From Sulfurimonas sp. (GTDB lineage Bacteria > Campylobacterota > Campylobacteria > Campylobacterales > Sulfurimonadaceae), in NCBI GenBank assembly GCA_027082875.1, contig JALWTK010000061.1, forward strand, positions 1 to 64,000: DNA of 64,000 nt, written 5' to 3'. Positions 27,160 to 36,664 of this stretch are shown piece after piece; position 1 is the stretch's first letter, and every line of letters starts with the position of its first letter. The notes under the pieces are model-generated. The model was not told the DNA's origin, did not search any database, and was given only the letters and a program-made list of their open reading frames with translations. The translations under genes and the position numbers were made by a program.

Positions 27160-29409
27160 TTATTGTAACTTCTGTGCAAGAAGTTGATTGACTATTTTTG
27201 GGTTTGCTTTGCCATCTGTGGCTTTGAGAACTTGTCCAACAAAGAAACCTAGTAGCTTTTTATTTCCCGCTTTGAACTTCTCAACATTATCTGGGTTTTT
27301 CTCCATTACTTCATCGATAATCTTCCCAATAATTTCAGGGTCACTAATCTGTACAAGTCCCTTACTCTCTACTATCTCTTCTGGGTTGGCTCCGGAGTTT
27401 ACCATCTCTTCAAAAACCTGTTTTGCGATTTTGTTAGAGATAGTAGTATCATCTACCATTTTTATAAGCTCTGCAATCTGCTGAGGAGTAAACTTTAACT
27501 CCTCTTTTGTATGCTGTTTCATCTCACGTGCTACTTCATTTGTGATGATATTTGCTAGATTCGTAGGACTGTTCAGGACAGCAAGTGCCTCTTCAAAAAA
27601 TGCTGAGAGATCCTCATCACGAGCGAGTGTGTTAGCTACTTCCCCATTAAGCTTGAGTCCCTCTTTGTATCTAGTAAAGAGCTTCTCTTGTTCTGATGTC
27701 ATTGGCACTACTTCACCATCGATCTGTACTTTTTTCTCTTTAGCCTCTGGCTTTGGTGGAGTAGGTTTTGTCTTTTTACCCCATGAGTCTTTAAGTCCTA
27801 CTATCTTGTTATAGACTGGTTTCTCATCTGTGTAGTCGATAGGGTCAGCAAAAAAGTACCCCTGTCTCTCAAACTGAAATCTCTCATCAGGTCTTTCTTG
27901 AACTACAGCAGGCTCAATAAGTGCATCTTTTATAACTTGTAAAGAGTTAGGGTTAAGATCTTCTATCCCCTCTGGCATCTCAGAAGAGTAGAGTCTATCG
28001 TAGAGTCGTACTTCTACCTTTTTCGCCTCATCTGCGCTCACCCAATGGATTGCACTTTTCACTTTTATGCCACTTGTGTCCGAACCACTTTTAGAAGTAG
28101 GGTAGTACTCTGCTTTTATCTCTATAACCTTTCCATCACTGTCTTTGATAATCTCTTTACAAGCAATGATATACCCGTGCTTGAGTCGTACTGGTTGCTC
28201 TGGTGTAAGACGGAAGTAGCCTTTAGGCGGATTCTCTTCAAAATCATCGCGTTCTATATAAATTTCACGAGAGAAAGGTAGTTTACGTGATCCCTCTTTA
28301 GGAACATCATCAGGATAGTAAGAGGCATTAAGCTCTTCGCTTCCTTCGTAGTTCTCTATAGTAATTTTGAGAGGATCAATCACACACATAACACGAGGTA
28401 CTTTAGGGTTTAAATCAGCTCTTATAGTAAACTCAAGTTGTGCAACATCCACCATAGAGTTTGCTTTGGCAATACCTACTTGATCACAAAAAGTGACTAT
28501 AGACTCAGGTGTATAACCCTTTCTGCGTAATCCTGCAATCGTAGGTAAACGTGGATCATCCCAGCCATTTACATACTTTCCTTCAACCAGCTCTAAAAGC
28601 TTGCGTTTACTCATCACTGTATAGTTTATCCCAAGACGAGCAAACTCATGTTGGTATGGGCGAGGGGGCTCAAGCTCTAATGTATCTAAGACCCAGTTAT
28701 AGATATCACGGTTGTTTTCAAACTCTAATGTACAGATGGAATGAGAGACACCCTCTATATAGTCAGAAAGACAGTGTGCGAAGTCATACATAGGGTAGAT
28801 GCACCACTCATTTCCCGTTCTAAAGTGCTCAGCATGGCGAATTCGGTACATAAGAGGATCTCGCATCTTCATATTTGCTGCAGACATATCTATCTTTGCA
28901 CGAAGTACATGCTCTCCATCTTGAAACTCACCTTTTCTCATACGCTCAAACATATCAAGGTTTTCTTCTACTGTTCTGCTTGCATACTTACTACGTTTAC
29001 CAGCTTCAGTAACAGTACCACGAAGTTCTCTCATCTCCTCTTCATCAACACTATCAACATAGGCTTTACCCATTTTGATAAGTTGCATAGCATACTTATG
29101 AATTTGAGCGAAGTAGTCAGAAGTAAAACGAACATTACCTTCCCACTCATAGCCTAACCATGTCACGGCATCTTTGAGTGCTTCAACGTATTTTGTATCT
29201 TCTTTTGTTGGGTTTGTATCATCCATTCTGAGATTACAGTGACCATTGTAGTCACGAGCAATACCAAAGTTAATAAAGATAGACTTTGCATGTCCAATAT
29301 GTGGAAATCCATTTGGTTCAGGAGGAAATCTTGTTACTATTTCTTTGCTCTTTCCTGATTGTAAATCTTTTTCGACTATTGTTTGTAGAAAATTTTTGCT
29401 CTCTTTCAT
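27160..29409 (-). CDS. glnS: Glutaminyl-tRNA synthetase with C-terminal YqeY/GatB-tail domain
   Basis: PPEPNGFPHIGHAKSI; VMSKRKL; C-terminal ~180 aa MTSEQEKLFTRYKEGLKLNGEVANTLARDEDLSAFFEEAL...NPEEIVESKGLVQISDPEIIGKIIDEVMEKNPDNVEKFKAGNKKLLGFFVGQVLKATDGKANPKIVNQLLAQKL. Confidence 0.93.
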   Translation of the reverse strand: MKESKNFLQTIVEKDLQSGKSKEIVTRFPPEPNGFPHIGHAKSIFINFGIARDYNGHCNLRMDDTNPTKEDTKYVEALKDAVTWLGYEWEGNVRFTSDYFAQIHKYAMQLIKMGKAYVDSVDEEEMRELRGTVTEAGKRSKYASRTVEENLDMFERMRKGEFQDGEHVLRAKIDMSAANMKMRDPLMYRIRHAEHFRTGNEWCIYPMYDFAHCLSDYIEGVSHSICTLEFENNRDIYNWVLDTLELEPPRPYQHEFARLGINYTVMSKRKLLELVEGKYVNGWDDPRLPTIAGLRRKGYTPESIVTFCDQVGIAKANSMVDVAQLEFTIRADLNPKVPRVMCVIDPLKITIENYEGSEELNASYYPDDVPKEGSRKLPFSREIYIERDDFEENPPKGYFRLTPEQPVRLKHGYIIACKEIIKDSDGKVIEIKAEYYPTSKSGSDTSGIKVKSAIHWVSADEAKKVEVRLYDRLYSSEMPEGIEDLNPNSLQVIKDALIEPAVVQERPDERFQFERQGYFFADPIDYTDEKPVYNKIVGLKDSWGKKTKPTPPKPEAKEKKVQIDGEVVPMTSEQEKLFTRYKEGLKLNGEVANTLARDEDLSAFFEEALAVLNSPTNLANIITNEVAREMKQHTKEELKFTPQQIAELIKMVDDTTISNKIAKQVFEEMVNSGANPEEIVESKGLVQISDPEIIGKIIDEVMEKNPDNVEKFKAGNKKLLGFFVGQVLKATDGKANPKIVNQLLAQKLQ

Positions 29410-29558
29410 TATTGTTAGACCTTTTTTATTAAAAACATTTATATGGATAGTATTTTAGCAAAAAAGAGCTTAGAATTTGTGTAGTAATAATAAGTAATTT
29501 TAATGAATCTAAATCTTTTGAAGTTTCGTAAAATAGGGGAGTTTTGATTATTTGTGAG

Positions 29559-29633
29559 TGGTGACCCCGAGGAGAATTGAACTCCTGTAACATGGATGAA
29601 AACCATGGATCCTAACCGCTAGACGACGGGGCC
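29559..29633 (-). tRNA. tRNA-Glu (anticodon TTC), CCA encoded
   Basis: Minus strand GGCCCCGTCGTCTAGCGGTTAGGATCCATGGTTTTCATCCATGTTACAGGAGTTCAATTCTCCTCGGGGTCACCA folds as a cloverleaf; anticodon stem CATGG/CCATG, loop TTTTCAT. Confidence 0.95.
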
Positions 29634-29674
29634 ACTCTGTAGTTTATTTTTACAACTTGTTTTGTTGAGCCGAA

Positions 29675-29680
29675 ATTATA
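29675..29680 (-). promoter_or_regulatory. Candidate -10 element for tRNA-Glu
   Basis: Minus-strand TATAAT about 40 bp upstream of the tRNA. Confidence 0.45.
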
Positions 29681-29727
29681 GGGATTTTATGCTTAAAAAA
29701 ACATAAAATCCTTGTAATATTTATTGA

Positions 29728-30270
29728 TTAGTCGTAGAAACTACGTAGTGCTCTAATGATTACAGCATTTTTAGAGATACTTTCTGCTTTTGCATTTTCA
29801 TTTACAGTGTCATAGATATCTAAAGGTAGAGAGATAGAGAAAGTTTTTGTCTCTACTTTTTTCTTTTTAGCGATCATTGCTGTTACACCTGTAAGTAGCT
29901 CGATAATTTTCTTTGTATCTATAGGCTTTTGGATGAAACTGTTCACACCAACTTCGATAGATTCAGAGATTTTTTCAATATCATTACTTGCAGAGATAAC
30001 AATGATAATTTGAGCAGGGTTGATCTCACGAATCTTTCGAGAAAGTTCAATACCGTCCATTCCTGACATAATGATGTCTACAAAAACTACATCTGGTTTA
30101 TTATCAAGATATACTTTTAAAGCACTCTCTCCATCAAAGCAAGACTCAACACTAGAAAAGAAGTTCTTGAATGTCGAACTTAAAAGCTCATTAGTTACCT
30201 TCTCATCTTCAACTACCATAGCTGAAAGTTTTTTTGTTTGTTCTGTAAGTTGAATTAGATCTACACTCAT
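29728..30270 (-). CDS. Response regulator: CheY-like receiver + C-terminal ribbon-helix-helix domain
   Basis: Receiver VVEDEKV...PDVVFVDIIMSGMDGIEL...VISAS...FIQKPID; C-term ETKTFSISLPLDIYDTVNENAKAESISKNAVIIRALRSFYD (RHH pattern). Confidence 0.85.
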   Translation of the reverse strand: MSVDLIQLTEQTKKLSAMVVEDEKVTNELLSSTFKNFFSSVESCFDGESALKVYLDNKPDVVFVDIIMSGMDGIELSRKIREINPAQIIIVISASNDIEKISESIEVGVNSFIQKPIDTKKIIELLTGVTAMIAKKKKVETKTFSISLPLDIYDTVNENAKAESISKNAVIIRALRSFYD

Positions 30271-30436
30271 AAATATCCTTTGTGATTAATTTGATTTAAC
30301 GGAATTATACTATAAAATAAATGAAGATTAATAACAGTTAGTAACTAAAATAAAATTGTTATTTTTATCTAAGCCTAAAACAAGACTTTAGAAGAGGATT
30401 TGGATGTTAAAAGATATTTGAATTATATATTGTTAT

Positions 30437-30646
30437 TTAGATAGTTTCTTTTTTAAACTGTTCTAACCACTCTATATCATCTTCTTTAGAAACTTCTTTT
30501 TGATCCAACAGTGATCCTATAATACTTTTGAGCGTATTTTCATCCATAAATTCTAAGAGATGAGGGTTTATAGCAGTTATAGTCACTTTTTCATGAGTGT
30601 TTAACAGATTTTGTATATCTAGAATAAGTTGTTCTTTTTTACTCAT
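30437..30646 (-). CDS. Hypothetical protein
   Basis: 69 aa ORF with coding-like composition; no recognized family. Confidence 0.5.
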   Translation of the reverse strand: MSKKEQLILDIQNLLNTHEKVTITAINPHLLEFMDENTLKSIIGSLLDQKEVSKEDDIEWLEQFKKETI

Positions 30647-30697
30647 AGTACCTCTTTGTTTGCATATTGGTTAACATAATGTAAATTCTCTTGAAAA

Positions 30698-31306
30698 TTA
30701 TTTATAGAGAGAAGGGGTAACTTTTGTAAGAATTCCATCAAGAATTATATTCTTTTGATTCCAACTACTATTAATATATGTTTCAGGGTCAAATGCCAAA
30801 GTTCTTTTCTTTTTAGTGAAATTTTCTAAAACAATATTTCTATCATTATTTACTATAGCATTATACAAACTCTCAAATGTTTTTTTGTCAAACCCATATA
30901 CAAGTTTTACCCTCTTTTTGTTCATATTGTCTACTATTAAATAAAGTGTTTCATGATAGTTAGTCAGTTTAAAAAAATGTATATTACCTTTATGACTTAT
31001 ACTTTTAACATTATAATCAGTAAAGACTATATCAATAATTTGAGGTATACCATAGTTTAGTCTATATTGGGTTGCTACAATAGCATCTTCATAGGTTAAA
31101 ACAGGTCCGCTATCCATTGTATAAACATATTGATATATATTAATATTAGATAAGTTAATCTTCCTCTCAAAACTTTTATTTCCATAAGCATTAATTGTTC
31201 TATTGTTTTCAAGAGTAATAGAGAGTGTGTAATCATTAACATTGATATGTGGAGAGGCACAGGAACTTAGCAGTGCTATGAGTGATGTAAGTATAATTTT
31301 ATTCAT
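30698..31306 (-). CDS. Hypothetical lipoprotein
   Basis: Lipobox LLSSCASP; 202 aa ORF. Confidence 0.6.
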   Translation of the reverse strand: MNKIILTSLIALLSSCASPHINVNDYTLSITLENNRTINAYGNKSFERKINLSNINIYQYVYTMDSGPVLTYEDAIVATQYRLNYGIPQIIDIVFTDYNVKSISHKGNIHFFKLTNYHETLYLIVDNMNKKRVKLVYGFDKKTFESLYNAIVNNDRNIVLENFTKKKRTLAFDPETYINSSWNQKNIILDGILTKVTPSLYK

Positions 31307-31333
31307 ATTGTTTTTTCTTTATAGTTTTAAATA

Positions 31334-31649
31334 GGTACAAGTAAGCCGAGTTTTGTAGTGATAGTTATTAATCTACTGTACATCTTGCGTTGTACCTCTA
31401 GCGAAACAGAAGCATTGTAAGACGCTAACCATCTGTTTCTTGCTGCCATGTTGGGTTTTCAAGCTCTCTGTATCGCTACAGAGACTGGTGGTCTCTTACA
31501 CCACCTTTTCACCTTTACCACTCTGAAGTGGAAGTAATATTTCTGTTGCACTTTCCCTCGTATTGCTACGGCCATTCGTTAAATGGAACACTGTCTTACA
31601 GCAGCTCGGACTTTCCTCTTGAAGAGTTTCAAGTAACTATCCTTGTACC
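31334..31649 (-). ncRNA. rnpB: RNase P RNA (class A)
   Basis: Minus strand: P1 GGTACAAG/CTTGTACC closing ends; GAGGAAAGTCCGAGCTGCTGTAAGACAG; AGGTGAAAAGGTGGTGTAAGAGACCACCAG; AAACCCAACATGGCAGCAAGAAACAGATGG; CAAAACTCGGCTTA. Confidence 0.95.
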
Positions 31650-31697
31650 TGTGTAATTCTACTCAAATTATCCTTTATTTAGCTTTTTTTAGATTAA

Positions 31698-31804
31698 GAA
31701 CACTTGTTCATTGAATTGATTTGTTATATGAACAAGTGTTCTTTTTATATAAGTATATATTAACAAGTGTTCATATATAATACATTTACAGTTAACAAGT
31801 GTTC
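31698..31804. promoter_or_regulatory. Array of four 12-bp operator-like motifs (GAACACTTGTTC / GAACAAGTGTTC)
   Basis: Copies at 31698-31709, 31730-31741, 31761-31772 and 31793-31804, immediately upstream of the TetR-type gene and upstream of rnpB. Confidence 0.8.
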
Positions 31805-31823
31805 ATTTGATATAAAAGGAGTT

Positions 31824-32447
31824 ATGATGCCCAACAGTAGGACAATCAATAAACGCAGCGGTACAAAAGAGAAGATACTCAAAGTATCAACTACCCTCTT
31901 CTCAGAACTTGGATATAAGGGTGCAAGTGTACGTAAAATTGCGAAAGAAGTAGGAATAAGAGAGAGTGCCATCTATAATCACTATAAAAATAAGGAGGAG
32001 ATCTTTCTTGAGGTAGCAAAGGATATATTTTCATCGCCCTTCTCTATTTCTGCTGAGGAAATGAAAGAATTAGCACTTAGAGGAAAACCCTTTTTAAATA
32101 AATTTGCACTGCAATATAAGATGCTTACCTTTGATAAAACAAACGAAAATATGTTTAGACTTTTGATGATTGAATTGATGCAAAATAGAGATATACGTGA
32201 GCAGTTTCAGAGTGAGTTTCATGATAAAAATATTAAATTGCTTTCTGAAGGGTTTTTCATCATGATGCAGAATTCTATGATCAAGTCTAGTGATCCAATG
32301 CTGATTGCATATGAGTTTATTAGCACCCTATTCTATATTCGTTTACAGGTAATGCTACTTCGTTTTGATACACTCTCTACAAATAGTCTTGCAACTCAGT
32401 TTGAAAAGCATGTAGATTTTTTTTGGGAAAGTATTAAAGTTCAGTAA
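31824..32447 (+). CDS. TetR/AcrR family transcriptional regulator
   Basis: KEKILKVSTTLFSELGYKGASVRKIAKEVGIRESAIYNHYKNKEEIFLEV; RBS AAAGGAG before ATG 31824 (ORF track start 31767). Confidence 0.93.
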   Translation: MMPNSRTINKRSGTKEKILKVSTTLFSELGYKGASVRKIAKEVGIRESAIYNHYKNKEEIFLEVAKDIFSSPFSISAEEMKELALRGKPFLNKFALQYKMLTFDKTNENMFRLLMIELMQNRDIREQFQSEFHDKNIKLLSEGFFIMMQNSMIKSSDPMLIAYEFISTLFYIRLQVMLLRFDTLSTNSLATQFEKHVDFFWESIKVQ

Positions 32448-32670
32448 CTTACTCGAGTGCCCTACTCTTCGTAATTAGCACTTTAGTATGAATATCGAGT
32501 ATTGAGTCAAGAAATAATTATTTGTTGCTTACAGGGCAAGTATAGAACAATATTATCAGAAATATTTAGATATTTATTAATATTAATAGTAGCTACTCTT
32601 TTGAGTATTTACAAATAGAATATTTCAAGAAAATAAATATTAACTAATATTAAAATGAGGTTTAAAAAAC

Positions 32671-32695
32671 AGGATAAGCTATAAAAGCTTATCCT
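32671..32695 (-). terminator. Rho-independent terminator of the oor operon
   Basis: AGGATAAGCT/AGCTTATCCT 10-bp stem followed on the minus strand by GTTTTTT. Confidence 0.8.
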
Positions 32696-32709
32696 TTAAA
32701 ATATGCTAA

Positions 32710-33270
32710 TTAAGCCATAGCTTCTTTAGCATATTTTTCACCAAGCTCATAAGCTTTTTTATTTACTTCATGGACTTTAGCAGGTACTTTTGAAAGCATG
32801 GTATCAACAAGTGCTGTTTTATCAATAGCATTCATCATCGTATTTGCAATCGCAAGAGCAACAACAGATTGAGTAATTACATTACCAACCTCTTCTTTTG
32901 CTATTGTGATGATAGGAATTTCATGGATATTCCATTTTTTTCTATCTTCTTCAGTTGGGTGAACAAGATTTGGATCAACAACAATGGTCCCACCAGGTTT
33001 CACACCATCTTTAAATAGTACATAACTCATCTGTGCAACCGAAAGCATGAAGTCAACATCACCATCAACAGCATATGGATAATAAATCTCTTCATCATCA
33101 AGTTGAATATCAACAACAGTTGGTCCACCACGAACTTGTGATGTATATGTAGCAGTTTTTAGTCCTTGCCCACCAGTTTTAATCTTTGCAGCTGCAAAAA
33201 TCTCACCAGCAAGAAGAACACCTTGACCACCAACACCTGTAAATCTCATTAATAGTTTAGAATCACTCAT
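32710..33270 (-). CDS. oorC: 2-oxoglutarate:ferredoxin/acceptor oxidoreductase gamma subunit
   Basis: FTGVGGQGVLLAGEI; SQVRGGPTVVDIQ; operon context. Confidence 0.93.
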   Translation of the reverse strand: MSDSKLLMRFTGVGGQGVLLAGEIFAAAKIKTGGQGLKTATYTSQVRGGPTVVDIQLDDEEIYYPYAVDGDVDFMLSVAQMSYVLFKDGVKPGGTIVVDPNLVHPTEEDRKKWNIHEIPIITIAKEEVGNVITQSVVALAIANTMMNAIDKTALVDTMLSKVPAKVHEVNKKAYELGEKYAKEAMA

Positions 33271-33279
33271 TCGTCTTCC

Positions 33280-34137
33280 TTATATTTTCTTAGCAAAGTC
33301 AGCTTGTGTAATCTTAGCACGTTGACCTTGGTGAACTTTTTGAATCTCTGCATACATATCACAGTACTCATCTGCATCAGTATCTTCTTTTAAAACACCA
33401 GTTGGCAATAAGTTAAGTTGTTCTTCTTCACTCATAGTATCATATTTCTTTTTAGAAACAGTAATACTATCGATCCACTCAAGATTTTCCATAGCAGAAA
33501 CCATCTTGTTTTTACGACCAAGGTTAATATGACAGTTAGAAAGTACTTCCATCATTGAGAAACCTTTGTGTTTCATAGCTTTAATAAGAACTTTTTCAAG
33601 TTTCTTTGGCTCAAGCATAGTCTCACGTGCAACAAAAGAAGCACCAGCTGCAATAGCTAAATCACAAGTATCAAAAGTTGGGTCAATATTTCCAGCTTTT
33701 TGAGAAACTGTCCACATACCCTTAGGAGTAGTTGGAGAAGTTTGTGAGTTAGTAAGACCATAAATAAAGTTGTTAATAATGATCATAGTCAAATCAATAT
33801 TACGACGACAACCATGAATAGTATGATTACCACCAATAGCAAGTGCATCACCATCACCAGCAACACAAACAACTAATTTATCAGGACGAGCAAGCTTGAT
33901 ACCTGTAGCATAAGCAACAGTACGACCGTGAGTTGTATGAACAGTATTAAAGTCTACATAAGAAGAAAATCTTCCTGAACACCCAATTCCTGAAACAACA
34001 CATATATCATCTTGTGCTATATCCATCTTTTCAATAGCTCTAACGAATGCTTTTAAAATAACACCGTCACCACAACCCCAACACCATAGTGTTGGCATCT
34101 TCTCTAATCTTAAATATTTATCATAATTAAATGCCAT
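33280..34137 (-). CDS. oorB: 2-oxoglutarate:acceptor oxidoreductase beta subunit
   Basis: WCWGCGDGVILKAF; GIGCSGR; GDGDALAIGGNHTIHGCRRNID TPP motif. Confidence 0.95.
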   Translation of the reverse strand: MAFNYDKYLRLEKMPTLWCWGCGDGVILKAFVRAIEKMDIAQDDICVVSGIGCSGRFSSYVDFNTVHTTHGRTVAYATGIKLARPDKLVVCVAGDGDALAIGGNHTIHGCRRNIDLTMIIINNFIYGLTNSQTSPTTPKGMWTVSQKAGNIDPTFDTCDLAIAAGASFVARETMLEPKKLEKVLIKAMKHKGFSMMEVLSNCHINLGRKNKMVSAMENLEWIDSITVSKKKYDTMSEEEQLNLLPTGVLKEDTDADEYCDMYAEIQKVHQGQRAKITQADFAKKI

Positions 34138-35273
34138 TAGTATAACTCCTTAACTTTTGCAGCAATTTCATGTGGTGAAATTGCTCTACCGTTTACTTTG
34201 AATAGTCCATCAATATCTAATCTTGCAGTAGCGCGTTGCACTTCTGAATGGTATTGACCAATATTTAATTCTACTACTAAAACATTTTTGATTTTATCAG
34301 TATACTCTTTCATCTTAGTTGCAGGTGATGGCCATAAAGTAATAGGTCTAAATAAGCCAGCTTTAATACCCTCTGCACGTAAGTTACGAATAGTCTCTTT
34401 TGCAGCTAGAGAAACAGAACCGTATGCTACAAGCATAACATCTGCATCATCCATCATAAACTCTTCATAAGACTCAAGCTCATCTTCGTGCATAGCAACC
34501 TTATCTTCTAAACGCTGAATAAGTTTACGACAAGTCTCAATTTCCTCAGTTGGGAAACCATTTTTATCATGGTGAAGACCTGTAAAGTGGTATCTATATC
34601 CTGTAAACATTTGATTGAGAACTGCAGGTTCATCAGCTTCACACTCATACGGAAAGTACTCTTCAGCGGGACCATCAAATGATTTACGTGGAACGATTGC
34701 AGCTTCTACTGCCTCAGCAGTTGGAATAACAGCTTTACCGTGCATATGACCAATAGTCTCATCAAGTAGCACGATTACTGGTTGCATGAAACGGTCAGCA
34801 AGATTAAATGCTCTTACAGTTTCTGTATAACATTCAGCTAGTGAACCTGCACATAGAGTGATTGATTTATAATCACCGTGTGATGGGTTCTTTGCTTGAA
34901 GAACATCACCTTGAGATACACGAGTTGGAAGACCAGTTGATGGACCACCACGCATAACATTTACAAGAACTAAAGGAACTTCTGCCATTTGAGCAAGACC
35001 CAAGTTTTCAGCTTTAAGTGATACACCAGGACCAGATGTGGCAGTAAGTGCACGATCACCTGCCATTGCAGCACCGATAACACAACAGATACCTGCTATT
35101 TCATCTTCCATTTGAATCGCAGTACCACCATTCTTTGGTAGTAAATCAGAGATAACATGCATTACTTCTGAAGATGGTGTAAGTGGATACCCACCAAAAA
35201 ATCTACAACCAGCATCAACTGCTGCGATTGCAGCGAGTTCATTACCAGTAGATATTACTTCTCTAGTTGACAT
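34137..35273 (-). CDS. oorA: 2-oxoglutarate:acceptor oxidoreductase alpha subunit
   Basis: GNELAAIAAVDAGCRFFGGYPLTPSSEVMH; TSGPGVSLKAENLGLAQMAEVPLVLVNVMRGGPSTGLPT. Confidence 0.95.
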   Translation of the reverse strand: MSTREVISTGNELAAIAAVDAGCRFFGGYPLTPSSEVMHVISDLLPKNGGTAIQMEDEIAGICCVIGAAMAGDRALTATSGPGVSLKAENLGLAQMAEVPLVLVNVMRGGPSTGLPTRVSQGDVLQAKNPSHGDYKSITLCAGSLAECYTETVRAFNLADRFMQPVIVLLDETIGHMHGKAVIPTAEAVEAAIVPRKSFDGPAEEYFPYECEADEPAVLNQMFTGYRYHFTGLHHDKNGFPTEEIETCRKLIQRLEDKVAMHEDELESYEEFMMDDADVMLVAYGSVSLAAKETIRNLRAEGIKAGLFRPITLWPSPATKMKEYTDKIKNVLVVELNIGQYHSEVQRATARLDIDGLFKVNGRAISPHEIAAKVKELY

Positions 35274-35623
35274 TATTTAGCTCCTTGTTCACTAAGTGAC
35301 ATATAGTTATTCGCAATTACTGCTGCTTGACGCTCTTTAGCATCATCAGTAAGTTTAGCAAAACTTAATCCTGCTGCTTTTAATTCTTTTCTATCTGCTA
35401 CAAAGATAGCAAAATCTGGACATGAAAGTTCACACTCATTACATCCAATACAAGCTTCTGGATGGTCAATAGAGATCATTGCACCAAGAGTTGATGTTGA
35501 CTCATATCTCATACCAAGAACACCTGAAGGACATACTGAAACACATATATCACACGCTTTACAGTTATCTGTATTTACCCATACTGGTTGATCACCAGGG
35601 TTTACCATTGGACTAGCTGCCAT
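35273..35623 (-). CDS. oorD: 2-oxoglutarate:acceptor oxidoreductase delta subunit (ferredoxin-like, 4Fe-4S)
   Basis: CKACDICVSVCPSG and CIGCNECELSCPDFAI. Confidence 0.93.
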   Translation of the reverse strand: MAASPMVNPGDQPVWVNTDNCKACDICVSVCPSGVLGMRYESTSTLGAMISIDHPEACIGCNECELSCPDFAIFVADRKELKAAGLSFAKLTDDAKERQAAVIANNYMSLSEQGAK

Positions 35624-35640
35624 ATTTTCTCCTAATTATT

Positions 35641-35687
35641 AAAGTATAGAGTTAATTCTATACTTTACTCTTTAATGAAAAAAGAGT
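35641..35687 (-). promoter_or_regulatory. Two abutting stem-loops in the sucD-oorD intergenic leader
   Basis: AAAGTATAGA/TCTATACTTT (35641-35666) and ACTCTTT/AAAGAGT (35667-35687), just upstream of the oorD RBS. Confidence 0.55.
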
Positions 35688-35782
35688 ATCTAAGTTTTCA
35701 TAATTTATCTCTAAAATGTGCTACTATCGCACTATAAAGGCAACAACTGTTACATTTAGTGTGCTCACACAAGGTATAAAGA

Positions 35783-36658
35783 CTATTTTTTACCTAAAAC
35801 TTCCGCGATTGCTTTACCAATTTCAGCAGGACTAACTACGACTTTAACGCCAGCAGCCTCAAGTGCTTCCATCTTTTCTTTGGCAGTACCAGCAGAACCA
35901 GAAACGATTGCACCAGCATGACCCATTGTTTTACCCTTAGGAGCTGTTTGACCAGCAATAAAAGCAACAACAGGTTTAGTAATCTGTTCTTTAATAAGCT
36001 TTGCAGCTTGAATCTCAAGATCTCCACCGATTTCACCAATCATAACGATTGCTTCAGTCTCGGGATCTGCTTCAAACATTGGTAAAATTTGGTTGTACGA
36101 AAGACCAATAATTGGATCTCCACCGATACCAATAGCAGTAGTGATACCAAAACCTTCATTACAAACTTGGTTAGCACCTTCATAAGTAAGAGTACCAGAC
36201 TTAGAAATAAGTCCAACATTACCTTTTTTGAAGATTGAACCAGGCATGATACCTATCTTACACTCTTCTGCTGTGATAATACCAGGACAGTTTGGCCCTA
36301 ATGTTTTCATTCCATGTTTAGTTGCATGAGCTTTTGCCATTTGCATATCTTTAACTGGAGCACCTTCCGTAATGATTACAGCAAGTTCTATCCCAGCTTC
36401 AGCAGCTTCCATAACAGCATCACCAACAAAAGCAGGTGGTACAAAGATCATAGAAACAGTTGCACCAGTAGCTTTTATAGCTTCTCCAACTGTATTAAAT
36501 ACAGGCTTATCAAGGTGAGTTTGTCCACCCTTGTTTGGTGTAACACCACCAACGATGTTAGTACCATACGCTATACACTGCTCAGCATGGAAAGATCCCT
36601 CTTTTCCTGTGAAACCTTGAACGATTACTTTTGTATCTTTATTTATTAAAATTGACAT
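35783..36658 (-). CDS. sucD: Succinyl-CoA synthetase alpha subunit
   Basis: [21 protein letters not shown]; active-site [18 protein letters not shown]. Confidence 0.96.
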   Translation of the reverse strand: MSILINKDTKVIVQGFTGKEGSFHAEQCIAYGTNIVGGVTPNKGGQTHLDKPVFNTVGEAIKATGATVSMIFVPPAFVGDAVMEAAEAGIELAVIITEGAPVKDMQMAKAHATKHGMKTLGPNCPGIITAEECKIGIMPGSIFKKGNVGLISKSGTLTYEGANQVCNEGFGITTAIGIGGDPIIGLSYNQILPMFEADPETEAIVMIGEIGGDLEIQAAKLIKEQITKPVVAFIAGQTAPKGKTMGHAGAIVSGSAGTAKEKMEALEAAGVKVVVSPAEIGKAIAEVLGKK

Positions 36659-36664
36659 ATTTAA

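Noticed and set aside
29682-29711. GGATTTTATG/CATAAAATCC hairpin as a terminator of the REC-RHH gene
   Set aside because: No U-tract after the stem on the minus strand; it directly precedes the tRNA-Glu promoter-like TATAAT, so function is ambiguous and it was not called.
31334-31649. Long non-coding, stem-loop-rich block that could look like a novel structured RNA
   Set aside because: Recognised as class A RNase P RNA from its conserved core motifs and closing P1 helix; known, not novel.
35836-36039. Leu/Val-rich minus-strand ORF inside sucD
   Set aside because: Out-of-frame reading of a conserved enzyme; composition is an artefact.
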